The notes: generated from the letters alone by a model not told the origin. DNA of 42,630 nucleotides from Spirochaetaceae bacterium (GCA_025356015.1 JANXYO010000115.1:1-42630); one strand, 5' to 3'. Counted from the first letter of the stretch, positions 33,606 to 42,221 are shown. Made by a program: numbers and translations.

Positions 33606-34449
33606 GGCAGCCTCCGACCGCCTGGGCCGTCCCCAGCCTCTCCCCGATGATGAGGGCCGAGAGGACGATGGTGAGGACGGGCTCGAGGGTGCTCACCAGG
33701 GAAGTGTCGGAGGCGCCGATCCTTGCCATGGCGGCGAAGAGGGTAGTGATGGGCAGGACCGTGGCGATGCTTCCCACGCAAAGGATGCCCACGATGGCCG
33801 ACACCGTTCCCGGCAGCTTGGCGGTGCCTGTGGCAAAGGTGATCAGCCAGTAGATCACCGCCGCCGCGAGCATGATCAGGGCCGTCGCCCTTATCGGATC
33901 GACCCCCTCGAGGACCCTCTCGCTGACGATGAGGTATGAGGCGTAGAACAGGGCCATCCCTGCGCCGAGGGCCAGGCCGACGATCGGATAGTTGCCGGGC
34001 CTGAAGAGGGTGAGGGCACAGCCGCCGAGCGAGAGGACGAGGGACAGGGCCTGGATACGGTTGGGACGCTTCCGGAAGACCAGGAGCGAAATCAGGATCA
34101 CGAAGGAAGGGTAGAGGTAGAGCAGGAGACCCGCGATCCCCGGGTCGAGGATGCTCACCGTGACGAAGTACATCCCGGCCTGGGGGGCGAAGCCCAGGAA
34201 TCCCAGGAGGAGCATGGCCAGGAGCTTCTTCCCGACCGGAGGCCTGCGGGCCCTTGTCCTCGAGGTGGCGGCGACGATGCACCAGAGGATGGCCGAGGCC
34301 ACGGTGAAGCGCCAGGCAAGGGCCTGCTGGACGGAGAAACCCTCGCTGAAAATGAGCTTCGCGAAAAGGCCGAGGGTGGAAAAACCCGCTGCCGAGACGA
34401 GGGCGAGGAGTATCCCCCTCGCCCTCGCCTTTTCCACGCCGGGGCTCAC
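33538..34449 (-). CDS. EamA/DMT-family transporter
   Basis: 303 aa with about ten hydrophobic helices in two EamA halves (about 10-145 and 155-295). The first half starts ARGILLALVSAAGFSTLGLFAKL and each half ends in an R.P-type loop (FRKRPNRIQALSLVLSLGGCAL; GERLGTAQAVGGCLILAAVLVL). Such proteins export or import amino acids, sugars and metabolites; the substrate is not predictable. GTG overlaps the upstream stop (GTGA), making it third in the glgA operon. Its 3' end overlaps the convergent STAS-like gene by 68 bp. Confidence 0.88.
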   Translation of the reverse strand: MSPGVEKARARGILLALVSAAGFSTLGLFAKLIFSEGFSVQQALAWRFTVASAILWCIVAATSRTRARRPPVGKKLLAMLLLGFLGFAPQAGMYFVTVSILDPGIAGLLLYLYPSFVILISLLVFRKRPNRIQALSLVLSLGGCALTLFRPGNYPIVGLALGAGMALFYASYLIVSERVLEGVDPIRATALIMLAAAVIYWLITFATGTAKLPGTVSAIVGILCVGSIATVLPITTLFAAMARIGASDTSLVSTLEPVLTIVLSALIIGERLGTAQAVGGCLILAAVLVLRFEPAPQGSVRLP

Positions 34450-35978
34450 GGAGAGCCCGAGTCGAAGACCTCGCCGCCGAGCTCGAAATCGCGAAGGTTG
34501 ATGCCGGAGCGGACCTTGGCAGCCTCGTCCTTGCTCCTCTGGATCTCGGCGAAGGAGAAGCTGCCATCGGCCTTGGGCTCGGCGCCGGCCCAGGCCGCGA
34601 TCTCCTTCATGACCCGCTCCGGGGCCCCTGCGTCCGCGGGCCTCGCCGCGGCCTCGGCCGGCCTGATCGCCTCGGCCCTGACCGAGGCTGGCGAATCAAG
34701 GACGGCGCGATAGGCGACACGGCGCAGGTTCTCGAGCCTGGCCCTCTCGTTGCGGGCCTTGAGGCGGGCCGAGCGGATCGCGGGCACGGCGTAGAAGAAG
34801 AAGGCGAAGGCCACGGGCACGGCGCCCAGGACAAAGCCGAGGAGAAGGGCCGGGTCGGCTAGCCCGAGGACCTTCCCGGCGAGCTGGTGCACCATGAGGT
34901 AGAAGGCGTCCCAGCCCCGGGTCATCACCAGGCGGCCGGCATAGGTGGCGTTGTACAGGATGCTTATGAGGGGGTGGGGGCTCAGGGCCCCGGCGAGGAA
35001 GTAGGAGCCGAAAAGCAGGTTCACGGCGTTGATCGCGCAGAACCAGAAGTTCGACTTAGGAGGGTTCGAGCTGAAGGCGGCCATGGGCCTCATGGGCACT
35101 GAGCTGCCGAAGCTGCGGTCGGCCCTGTCCTTGCGCCGCAGGAGCTCGGGGAAGCTGAAGTAGATCACACCCTCCTCGCTCACCTCGGGGCTGCCCCCAA
35201 ACTCGTAGAGGTAGCGGTTGACCCTCTCCTCGGCCTCGAGGGGAGCCAGGCCGGTGATCGCCATGAACTCGGCCATCGTCATGATGCCCTTGTTGGACTG
35301 AAGGAATGCAAGGACAGCCTTTTTCTCTGTCGCGTCCCAGGTGGCGTCGGGGTCCCCATCGCCGAAGACGAAGGAGAAGATGGCCTTGTGCAGGGGTCTC
35401 CGGTTGCGGCGCTTCTGCGCGCGGTAGCTCCTCTCGTCGTCGGTCTTGAAGAGTTCGGAATAGAACCAGATGTTTATGATGGTCTGGAAGAGACGGCCCG
35501 CGATCATCATGCCGCCAAGGCCTCCGCCGCGCCGGTCGTCCCTCGAGTCGCTACGTCCCGATGCCTGGGCGGCGATGGAGAGCAGGAGAGCCAGGAGGGC
35601 CAGGGCCAGGAAGAGGACGAAGTATCCCACCAGCATGACCACGATCCATATCTTGAAGAGATAGGTCGCCACGGCGGCCGCGCCCTTCTTGAAAGCCTTC
35701 CAGAAACGCCTAAACGAGGGACCGAAGCCCCTGTACCTCGACCTGAGGCCCGCAGGGAAGGAGTAGAGGATCTCCCCCGACTCGGTGACCTTGAGCCTGG
35801 CCCCGTACTCGTCGCTCACCGCCTTGACCTCGGTCTCCACCTGGGTCTTGGGCAGGCCGGTGAGGGCGACCAGGTCTGCCGTCGTCGCGGCGCCCGAGCG
35901 CTTTCGGAACACGTCGAGGAGCTGGTCCCTCACCTTGTCGGGGACGTAGTCGTAGACTTTCTTTTCAACGCTGCTCAT
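34446..35978 (-). CDS. membrane protein with duplicated winged-helix-like domain
   Basis: 510 aa, ATG overlapping the glgA stop (ATGA). Two copies of one 66-residue domain are visible: A (16-82; LDVFRKRSGAATTADLVALT ... EYGARLKVTESGEILYSFP) and B (217-282; LAFLQSNKGIMTMAEFMAIT ... EFGGSPEVSEEGVIYFSFP). Both share helix, TGL turn, helix and a beta-wing ending in SFP. Transmembrane helices follow A (about 104-136 and possibly 157-175). Two more lie after B (about 312-335 and 373-400), then an Arg-rich and Ala-rich C-terminus. I do not recognise the family. Winged-helix folds usually bind DNA or proteins, so a membrane-tethered regulator or scaffold is possible. Confidence 0.75.
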   Translation of the reverse strand: MSSVEKKVYDYVPDKVRDQLLDVFRKRSGAATTADLVALTGLPKTQVETEVKAVSDEYGARLKVTESGEILYSFPAGLRSRYRGFGPSFRRFWKAFKKGAAAVATYLFKIWIVVMLVGYFVLFLALALLALLLSIAAQASGRSDSRDDRRGGGLGGMMIAGRLFQTIINIWFYSELFKTDDERSYRAQKRRNRRPLHKAIFSFVFGDGDPDATWDATEKKAVLAFLQSNKGIMTMAEFMAITGLAPLEAEERVNRYLYEFGGSPEVSEEGVIYFSFPELLRRKDRADRSFGSSVPMRPMAAFSSNPPKSNFWFCAINAVNLLFGSYFLAGALSPHPLISILYNATYAGRLVMTRGWDAFYLMVHQLAGKVLGLADPALLLGFVLGAVPVAFAFFFYAVPAIRSARLKARNERARLENLRRVAYRAVLDSPASVRAEAIRPAEAAARPADAGAPERVMKEIAAWAGAEPKADGSFSFAEIQRSKDEAAKVRSGINLRDFELGGEVFDSGSP

Positions 35979-37513
35979 TGAGCCTCCGGTCCATGGATCC
36001 GTCGCGTGGCCCCGCTCCCCGAGGCTCCGGCCCTTGGGCCGGGAGGCTCGGAGACCAGGGCCAGGGCCCGGTCGTAGAGTTTCTGGTATTCCTCGGCGGA
36101 GCGCGTCCAGGAGAAGCTCCGCCCCATCGCCCGCTGGCGCATGGTGTCGATGTGGGCGGGCCTGTTGTACCAGGCCCAGACAGCCCAGCCCACGGTGTCG
36201 TAGATCGACCTCGGGGTGAGGTGGTCGAACATGAAGCCAGTGCCCGTCCCGGTCTCCTGGTTGTAGTTCTCGACAGTGTCGGCGAGCCCCCCGGTGCGGT
36301 GCACGATGGGCAGGGTGCCGTAGTGAAGGGAGTACATCTGGTTGAGGCCGCAGGGCTCGTAGCGGCTGGGCATGAGGAAGAAGTCGGCCCCTCCCTCGAT
36401 GAGGTGGGCGAGGCGCTCCTTGTAGCCGATCTGGGCACGGAAATTGGGGAGCCTCGAGGAGAGGGAGCGGAGCTCCTCCTCGCACCAGCTCTCGCCCGAG
36501 CCGATCACGGCGAACTGGAGGTCCATGTCGCTGCAGATGCGATAGGCGCTTCCAGACAGGGGGCCGAAGAGCTCGCCAACGCCCTTCTGGTCGGTGAGCC
36601 TCGTGACCATGCCGACAAGGGGGCGGCTGGGGTCCATGGGGAGGCCGAATTCCCTCTGGAGCTCGACCTTGCAGCGCTGCTTGCCAGAGAGGTCTGAGGC
36701 CGAGAAGGTCTGGGGCAGGTAGGGGTCCATCGTGGGATCCCAGTCGTGGAGGTCGACCCCGTTGAGGATGCCGACGAGATCGGGGGAACGGAAACGCAGG
36801 AGGCCGTCCAGGCCAAAGCCGAAATCGGGGGTCTGGATCTCTCGGGCGTAGCTTGGGGAAACAGTCGTGAGGCAGTCGGCTGCGGTGATGCCCGACTTGA
36901 GGAGGTTCACCCTGTCGAAATGCTCGAAGCCCGCGCCGTGGAAGAGCTCCCAGGGAAGGTTGAAGTAGGGATACGAGGACTTGTCGTAGACGCCCTGGTA
37001 GCCCAGGTTGTGGATCGAGAGGACGGAGGCCGTCTTGGCGAACTCGCTAAAGCGCTCGGCGTGCCTGAGATAGACGGTGGCGAGGGCCGAGGGCCAGTCG
37101 TGGGCATGGAGGATGTCGGGAATCCAGGAGAGCTTGCGGCAGAGCTGGAAGGCGGCCCGGGAGAGGAAGGCGAAGCGTTCGGGATTGTCGGCGAAATCGG
37201 GCTCGGCCTTGTCACCGTAGATGCCGTCGCGTCCAAAGAAGCGCTCGTGCTCGAGGAAATAGACGGGCAGCTCCGAGCCGGGCAGGGTGCTGGTGTAGAC
37301 GGCCGCCCATTCCTCGCCCACTCCGACCGGAACGCCCAAGGGGCCCTCGATGAGCCTGAGCTTGCTGCGGTCGACGCAGTAGTAGCGCGGCAGGACTATC
37401 CTGACGTCGTGGCCGGCGCGCGCCAAGGCGCGGGAAAGGGCCGAAACCGCGTCGCCCAGGCCTCCAGCCTTCGCGAAGGGAACAGCCTCGCTCGTGACCA
37501 TCAATATCTTCAC
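35975..37513 (-). CDS. glgA: glycogen synthase (ADP-glucose type)
   Basis: 512 aa GT5 enzyme extending alpha-1,4-glucan from ADP-glucose. N-terminal TSEAVPFAKAGGLGDAVSALSRAL holds the KxGGL substrate loop (Ala for the usual Thr). DWPSAL, SIHNLGYQG and GILNGVDLHDWDP are typical. The GT-B C-half has GMVTRLTDQKG and SRYEPCGLNQMYSLHYGTLPIVHRTGGLADTV with the catalytic Glu pair. A Pro/Gly-rich 25-residue tail is extra. GTG follows AAGGAG by seven bases. It leads an operon with two membrane-protein genes, from the promoter at 37584-37613. Confidence 0.95.
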   Translation of the reverse strand: MKILMVTSEAVPFAKAGGLGDAVSALSRALARAGHDVRIVLPRYYCVDRSKLRLIEGPLGVPVGVGEEWAAVYTSTLPGSELPVYFLEHERFFGRDGIYGDKAEPDFADNPERFAFLSRAAFQLCRKLSWIPDILHAHDWPSALATVYLRHAERFSEFAKTASVLSIHNLGYQGVYDKSSYPYFNLPWELFHGAGFEHFDRVNLLKSGITAADCLTTVSPSYAREIQTPDFGFGLDGLLRFRSPDLVGILNGVDLHDWDPTMDPYLPQTFSASDLSGKQRCKVELQREFGLPMDPSRPLVGMVTRLTDQKGVGELFGPLSGSAYRICSDMDLQFAVIGSGESWCEEELRSLSSRLPNFRAQIGYKERLAHLIEGGADFFLMPSRYEPCGLNQMYSLHYGTLPIVHRTGGLADTVENYNQETGTGTGFMFDHLTPRSIYDTVGWAVWAWYNRPAHIDTMRQRAMGRSFSWTRSAEEYQKLYDRALALVSEPPGPRAGASGSGATRRIHGPEAQ

Positions 37514-37583
37514 GGACGCACTCCTTCACATTTCAGGCTCTGAAAAGATGGTCTCTGACAAAGGCGCCCCAGCCTTCCGCCCT

Positions 37584-37613
37584 AGTATATCAAGTTGCGA
37601 GGCCGATTGCCAA
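37584..37613 (-). promoter_or_regulatory. promoter of the glgA operon
   Basis: Minus-strand TTGGCA (37613-37608, 5 of 6) and TATACT (37589-37584, 5 of 6) are separated by 18 bp. Predicted start near 37577, leader about 64 nt with no clear structure. The rest of the 203-bp intergenic region contains the upstream signals of the divergent hydrolase gene. Confidence 0.55.
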
Positions 37614-37682
37614 CGAGGACGGCTTTCGGGCAGAGCACGCACAAGGAGAACCTTTTGGTGGCCCCATCGTAACAGAAGATGG

Positions 37683-37708
37683 TAAAATGCCCCGTCGGAG
37701 TGAGGAGG
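37683..37708 (+). promoter_or_regulatory. -10 box and ribosome binding site of the dienelactone hydrolase gene
   Basis: TAAAAT (37683-37688, 5 of 6) lacks a good -35 at normal spacing. GAGGAGG near 37702-37708 lies about eight bases before ATG 37717 and decides that start over the upstream in-frame ATG at 37687. Confidence 0.4.
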
Positions 37709-37716
37709 TTTCAAGC

Positions 37717-38535
37717 ATGGCAATCATAGGCGAATGGATCAGCTATGGGGACTCTATCGGCTACCTTGCCCTTCCCGACCGGGCCCAGAAACCCCTGCCC
37801 GCGGTGATCGTCATCCAGGAGGTCTGGGGCGTCGAGGACCATATCGAGGATGTGACGAGGAGGATTGCCGCCGCCGGCTACGCGGCCCTCGCACCCGACC
37901 TCTACGCCCCCGGAGGCCGGAGGCCCGAGGCCCTTTCGAGGGAGCGCGTGGCAGAGACCATGGCCCTCATGGGCGCGATGGCCCCCGCGACCCGGGCCGA
38001 TCCCAAGGCGAGGGAGGCCGAGCTCGCCAAGCTCCCCTCGCCCCAGGCCGAGAGGGTCGCCGCGACCTTCGCCGCTGCCTTTTCCTTCGTGGGCCCGGGC
38101 AGGCTCGACGCCCTCCTGCCAGGCCTTCGTTCGGCCTTCCGTCACCTGCGCACCGAGAACCCGGCCACGAGGGGCCAGAGGATAGGCTGCGTGGGCTTCT
38201 GCATGGGCGGTGGCCTCTCGGCCCTCCTCTCCTGCGAGGAGGAGGAACTCTCGGCCGCGGCCATCTACTATGGAAGCGCCCCTCCGACCGAGAGGATAGC
38301 GAAGGTCGCCTGCCCCCTCATCGGCTTCTACGGGGCCAATGACGCGCGCTTGATGGCGGGCCTCCCCGTCTTCGAGGCCGCGATGTCTGGAGCCGGCAAA
38401 TCCTTCGAGAAGCACATCTACGAGGGGGCAGGCCACGCATTCCTCAACGACACAGGACCGGCCTACGAGGTGAAGGCGGCCCGGGACTCCTGGTCGAGGC
38501 TCCTGGGCTTCTTCGCCCGGACCTTGAGCCCCTAG
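37717..38535 (+). CDS. dienelactone hydrolase family protein
   Basis: 272 aa alpha/beta hydrolase. Catalytic residues by family pattern: Cys in GFCMGG (nucleophile elbow), Asp in GANDAR, His in GAGHAF, and the activating Glu in QEVWGVEDHI. It hydrolyses dienelactones or related ester/lactone substrates; the actual substrate is unknown and no aromatic-degradation genes are nearby. An internal segment of about 40 residues (ALMGAMAPATRADPKAREAELAKLPSPQAERVA) is a cap insertion commonly variable in this family. Seven bases separate it from the radical-SAM gene. Confidence 0.9.
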   Translation: MAIIGEWISYGDSIGYLALPDRAQKPLPAVIVIQEVWGVEDHIEDVTRRIAAAGYAALAPDLYAPGGRRPEALSRERVAETMALMGAMAPATRADPKAREAELAKLPSPQAERVAATFAAAFSFVGPGRLDALLPGLRSAFRHLRTENPATRGQRIGCVGFCMGGGLSALLSCEEEELSAAAIYYGSAPPTERIAKVACPLIGFYGANDARLMAGLPVFEAAMSGAGKSFEKHIYEGAGHAFLNDTGPAYEVKAARDSWSRLLGFFARTLSP

Positions 38536-38542
38536 GCGCGGC

Positions 38543-39706
38543 ATGCCGCGCCGAGAATGCCTCGTCATGGCCAAGCCGGCGGGGCCGCGCTGCAACTTCC
38601 GCTGCGCCTACTGCTACTACCTGGGCAAGGCCGCGAACCTGCCCAAGGCCCCCGGTCGGATGGACAGGGGCCTGCTTGAGCTCTACATCGCCCAACGCCT
38701 CGAGTCCTCGCCCGGCCCGGTGACCCACTTCGAGTGGCACGGCGGCGAGCCGACCCTTCTCGGCCTCGAGTACTTCAGGACCATCGTGGAGATCCAGAAA
38801 AGGCTCAGGCCCGAAGGCAGGAGGATCAGCAACGCCATCCAGACCAATGGCAGCCTCATCGACCGCGGCTGGGCCGGCTTCCTGGCCAGGGAATCCTTTT
38901 CGGTCGGCCTGAGCCTCGACGGACCTGCCCGCTTCCACAACGCCTACAGGAAAACCAGCGCAGGGGGCGCGAGCCACCACATGGTGATGAGGGCCTGGCG
39001 CCTTCTTCGCGAGCGGGGGGTCTTCTGCAACATCCTGTGCGTCCTGGCTTCCCTGAACGCCGCTGAACCCGAGGAGACCTACGGTTTCTTCCGGGGGATC
39101 GGGGCAAGCTACCTGCAGTTCCTCCCCCTCGTCTCCGCCGACCTGGCCGGGACGCCATCGCAGCTCGCGGCGGAGCCCGAGGCCCTGGGCGAGTTCCTCT
39201 GCAGGGTCTTCGACCTCTGGATCAAGGAGGACCTGGGCAGGATCGTCATCCAGAACTTCGACGAGGCCCTGAAGGCCGTCCATGGTGTCCCCCTCTCCCT
39301 GTGCATCCACCGCGAGACCTGTGGAGACGTGGTCGTCCTGGAGCGCGACGGCAGCCTCTACGCCTGCGACCACTTCGTCGATCAAGACCACCTCCTGGGC
39401 AGGCTCGGCATGAGCCCAGGCGACCTCGGCATGAGCCTGGGAGGCCTGGCCCGCGACCCGCGGCTTGTCGCCTTCGGTGAGGCGAAGCGCGGCTCCCTGC
39501 CCGCCTATTGCCGCTCCTGCGAGGTCCTCTCCTCCTGCAACGGTGGCTGCCCCAAGGACAGGTTCGCCCTGACGCCGGACGGGGAAGCGGGTCTGAGCTG
39601 GCTCTGTCCCGCCTACAGGAGATTCTTCACCCACAGCAGGAGCGCCCTCACCCGGCTCTCGGCCCATATCAAGGCTGGCCTCAAGCCGAGCGCCTTCGAG
39701 GCTTGA
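38543..39706 (+). CDS. radical-SAM/SPASM enzyme, anaerobic sulfatase-maturase type
   Basis: 387 aa. The SAM cluster is Cys17, Cys21, Cys24 (CNFRCAYCYY). HGGEPTLLG and TNG.L follow, as in anSME proteins. The C-terminal SPASM region has C...C (CIHRETCGD), CDHF, CRSCEVLSSCNGGCPKDR and a final C for two auxiliary clusters. anSMEs oxidise Cys or Ser of sulfatases to formylglycine without oxygen. No sulfatase lies in the window, so the target is elsewhere or different. An alternative start is ATG 38567; neither has a clear Shine-Dalgarno. Likely co-transcribed with the hydrolase. Confidence 0.88.
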   Translation: MPRRECLVMAKPAGPRCNFRCAYCYYLGKAANLPKAPGRMDRGLLELYIAQRLESSPGPVTHFEWHGGEPTLLGLEYFRTIVEIQKRLRPEGRRISNAIQTNGSLIDRGWAGFLARESFSVGLSLDGPARFHNAYRKTSAGGASHHMVMRAWRLLRERGVFCNILCVLASLNAAEPEETYGFFRGIGASYLQFLPLVSADLAGTPSQLAAEPEALGEFLCRVFDLWIKEDLGRIVIQNFDEALKAVHGVPLSLCIHRETCGDVVVLERDGSLYACDHFVDQDHLLGRLGMSPGDLGMSLGGLARDPRLVAFGEAKRGSLPAYCRSCEVLSSCNGGCPKDRFALTPDGEAGLSWLCPAYRRFFTHSRSALTRLSAHIKAGLKPSAFEA

Positions 39707-39732
39707 GGAGCCCGGCCGCCGCCGTGTATAGT
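39703..39732 (+). promoter_or_regulatory. promoter giving a leaderless-type transcript
   Basis: TTGAGG (39703-39708, overlapping the previous stop codon) and TATAGT (39727-39732, 5 of 6) with 18 bp between. The ATG at 39740 lies where +1 is expected, and no Shine-Dalgarno precedes it. Confidence 0.5.
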
Positions 39733-39739
39733 GCCTTCC

Positions 39740-40846
39740 ATGGCAGCAAACGTCTACTTTGTCGATTTCCGCGCCCAGAGTTCCAAACGCAACCTCCTTT
39801 CCAAGCTGGAGATGCTCTTCGCCTCGGCCGGCCTGTCCTCTGTGGTCAGGACAGGCGACCTCTGCGCGATCAAGGTCCACTTCGGCGAGCTGGGCAACGA
39901 CGCCTTCCTGAGCCCCGTCTACGCCCGCAAGGCCTCCGACGCGGTCCGCGCAGCCGGAGGGAAGCCCTTCTTCGCCGACACCAACACCCTCTACTCGGGC
40001 TCGAGGCACAACGCCGTGGGCCACCTCGAGACGGCCGCCCTCCACGGCTACCTCCCCCCCGTATGCGGAGCCCCCTGCATCATTGCCGACGGCCTCAAGG
40101 GCCGCGACTGGCGCGAGGTCGAGCTTGGAGCGAAATGGTACAAGAGCGTGAAGATCGCCTCGGGCTTCGCCGACGCCGATTCCATGGTCGTCCTCACCCA
40201 TTTCAAGGGCCATGAGATGGCTGGCTTCGGCGGGGCCATCAAGAACCTCGCCATGGGTTGCGCCCCGGCAGCGGGCAAGAAGGAGCAGCACTCGGTGCGT
40301 TTCTTTGTGCGCTCCGAGAAGTGCGTCGCCTGCGGCGAGTGCGTGGAAGTCTGCCCCGCCGGGGCGGCCAGGCTCGAGGGAAGCGCGGCCTCGATCGACA
40401 AGGAGGCCTGCATAGGCTGCGGAGAATGCGCCTCGCGCTGCCAGGCCAAGGCGATAAGCATGGACTGGGCCACGGAGATTGTCCCCTTCACCGAGCGCCT
40501 GACCGAATACGCCCTCGGGGCCGTCAAGGACAAGGCCGGCCGCGTCCTCTACCTCAATTTCGTGAAGGACGTCGTGCCCGAGTGCGACTGCAATCCCTTC
40601 TCCGACGCCCCCCTGGTGGCCGACATCGGCGTCCTCGCCTCTACCGACCCCGTCGCCATCGACCAGGCCTCACTGGACCTGGTCACGGCAGCCCCTTCGG
40701 CCGCGGGCTCGGCCACCGAGGGCCGGGCCGGCCCCGGGGACGACAAGTTCGCCATCCTCCACCCCGAGACCCGTGGCCAAGTCCAGCTCGAGTATGGGGA
40801 GAAGATAGGGCTGGGGAGCCGGGCTTACGAACTGGTGAAGATCTGA
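39740..40846 (+). CDS. DUF362 domain ferredoxin-like protein
   Basis: 368 aa. The DUF362 domain (about 35-175, continuing near 235-330) has KVHFGELGN, the ADTNTLY segment and HFKGHEMAGFGGAIKNLAMG. Two four-cysteine clusters, CVACGECVEVCP and CIGCGECASRCQ (about 195-240), should each bind [4Fe-4S]. Typical for anaerobes; probably electron transfer, the partner is unknown. Start ATG 39740 is chosen over a GTG nine bases upstream because the -10 box overlaps that GTG. It follows the radical-SAM gene by 33 bp and may supply electrons to it, which is inference. Confidence 0.87.
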   Translation: MAANVYFVDFRAQSSKRNLLSKLEMLFASAGLSSVVRTGDLCAIKVHFGELGNDAFLSPVYARKASDAVRAAGGKPFFADTNTLYSGSRHNAVGHLETAALHGYLPPVCGAPCIIADGLKGRDWREVELGAKWYKSVKIASGFADADSMVVLTHFKGHEMAGFGGAIKNLAMGCAPAAGKKEQHSVRFFVRSEKCVACGECVEVCPAGAARLEGSAASIDKEACIGCGECASRCQAKAISMDWATEIVPFTERLTEYALGAVKDKAGRVLYLNFVKDVVPECDCNPFSDAPLVADIGVLASTDPVAIDQASLDLVTAAPSAAGSATEGRAGPGDDKFAILHPETRGQVQLEYGEKIGLGSRAYELVKI

Positions 40847-40872
40847 ACACTGGCGGGGAAGCCTGATCGCGG

Positions 40873-40878
40873 TATACT
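40873..40878 (+). promoter_or_regulatory. -10 box abutting the lipoprotein start codon
   Basis: TATACT (5 of 6) ends one base before ATG 40880; predicted +1 is near GTG 40886. A weak -35 (CTGGCG, 40850-40855, 17 bp spacing) is possible. Translation may begin at GTG 40886 on a leaderless mRNA. Confidence 0.4.
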
Positions 40879-40879
40879 T

Positions 40880-42157
40880 ATGTCCGTGAGCACACTAGGC
40901 CAGAAGCGCCCCGCCCGAGCCTCTGCTTTCGTCGCCGCGGCCGCCCTCGCAGGCGCAGCCATGGTGGCGGCAGCCGGTTTCTCATCCTGCAGTTCCGACG
41001 TCTTCGCCAGCTACCGCAATTCCGGCCAGGACTTCATCCTGGGAAAGGGCCTCAGCCCGGGCAACGTCGACCTCGGCCTCGCCAACTACGAGAACCCCGG
41101 GCTCTGGACCTGGTCCTGGCGCGGCTCCTCAGACGCCTCGACCTTCAACTACATGGACCTCATCTCCCAAGGCACGGTGGGGACGACGGCCACGAGCGGG
41201 CCCTCGACCTTGAGCGCGAGCTCTGAGGTCTACCTGCTGAGGCTGAACAATCTGATCGCGAACGGGGATTTCGAGACAGCCTTGACCGGCGATTGGTCTG
41301 CAGATGTCGGGCCGCCTACGGCGAGCATCACCGCCGGTCCGGCTGGCAAGATACATGGATTGGATTCCCTAATCATGGCGATGGCAGCCAATAGCAGTGT
41401 CCGGTATCGGCTGCAGGCCCTGGCCGATGTCCCCACCTCGACCTCGGCCCATGGCTACAAATGGGCCATGTTCCTTGGCAGCGCCGATTTTCACTACAGC
41501 CTCCAGGACTGGGGCACTGCTTTCCTGCCCGGGAATGTCATTGTCGCCAACCAGCAGGTTCAGGCAGGCGCTGCGGATTTTATCATTCTTCCGGGCCTCC
41601 TCGACAGCCTCTCGCTCTACAACACCACCTCGGCCCTCACCTTCGGTTCCAATGGTCCTGAGGGAGCCACCATCGACGACGTCCGGGTCCTGCGCAAGGA
41701 CATCACCGGCTATGCCCTGCGCCTCCTGCTGCGGCCTACAGACACAAGCCCCAGCCTCGTCATTGGCCAGTACGAGTTCTCGGTCTGGGTGAAAAAATCG
41801 CCTCTCTCGGCCTACATCACAAATACCGCGGGCAAGAACCCCTACGCCGCGATGAAGGTCACCCTCTCGATGAACGAGATAGCCCCCATGCCCTCGGTAC
41901 AGATCCAGCAGGCCTTCGACGTCACACCGGGCGGAGGTACAGGCAACGACGCGAGCTCGGGCTGGACAAGGCTGGTCTTGAGGATGCGGAGCGGCATCAA
42001 TTTCATCGAGAGCGTCAGCGGTTCCTTCGCGAGCCGGACGGTGCCCGTCCTCGAGCTGGGGATCTCGCCGACAGACAGCACGAGCCTCCTCGACATCGAC
42101 TCGGGCGAGATCCTCATAGCCCAGCCCGAGCTGCGCTTCTACCTAAACGGTTATTGA
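40880..42157 (+). CDS. secreted lipoprotein with carbohydrate-binding-like domains, unknown function
   Basis: 425 aa. The signal peptide (about 12-37, FVAAAALAGAAMVAAAGFSSC) ends in a lipobox-like FSSC. The mature part begins with an NVDLGLANYENPGLWTWSW segment and then contains beta-rich regions. LIANGDFETALTGDWSAD (about 130-147) is the NGDFE...W motif common at the start of carbohydrate-binding-like galactose-binding folds, and ATIDDVRVLR (about 260) closes that fold. A second jelly-roll-like region follows (about 280-420). Surface-exposed glycan or protein binding is inferred. Start may be GTG 40886. Codons in the middle (about 41250-41900) look less GC-rich than neighbours. Confidence 0.72.
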   Translation: MSVSTLGQKRPARASAFVAAAALAGAAMVAAAGFSSCSSDVFASYRNSGQDFILGKGLSPGNVDLGLANYENPGLWTWSWRGSSDASTFNYMDLISQGTVGTTATSGPSTLSASSEVYLLRLNNLIANGDFETALTGDWSADVGPPTASITAGPAGKIHGLDSLIMAMAANSSVRYRLQALADVPTSTSAHGYKWAMFLGSADFHYSLQDWGTAFLPGNVIVANQQVQAGAADFIILPGLLDSLSLYNTTSALTFGSNGPEGATIDDVRVLRKDITGYALRLLLRPTDTSPSLVIGQYEFSVWVKKSPLSAYITNTAGKNPYAAMKVTLSMNEIAPMPSVQIQQAFDVTPGGGTGNDASSGWTRLVLRMRSGINFIESVSGSFASRTVPVLELGISPTDSTSLLDIDSGEILIAQPELRFYLNGY

Positions 42158-42195
42158 GTCAGCCGCGACCCGATCTCGCTCGGCATTGACCTGCG

Positions 42196-42221
42196 TTCGT
42201 GTACATTCGTGCGCCTTCGTG
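42196..42221. repeat. three TTCGTG copies spaced exactly 10 bp
   Basis: TTCGTG occurs at 42196, 42206 and 42216 in the 95-bp gap between convergent genes. Spacing equals about one DNA helical turn. A further CGTTCG occurs at 42235. No gene lies here. Confidence 0.6.

Noticed and set aside
38444-40291. A 615-residue minus-strand frame across the hydrolase, radical-SAM and DUF362 genes
   Set aside because: It spans three well-supported plus-strand genes with recognisable catalytic motifs; low-complexity composition marks it as a shadow.
40843-40878. CTGAAC as the -35 of the lipoprotein promoter
   Set aside because: Spacing to TATACT is 24 bp, too long for sigma-70; the weaker CTGGCG at 17 bp is mentioned instead.
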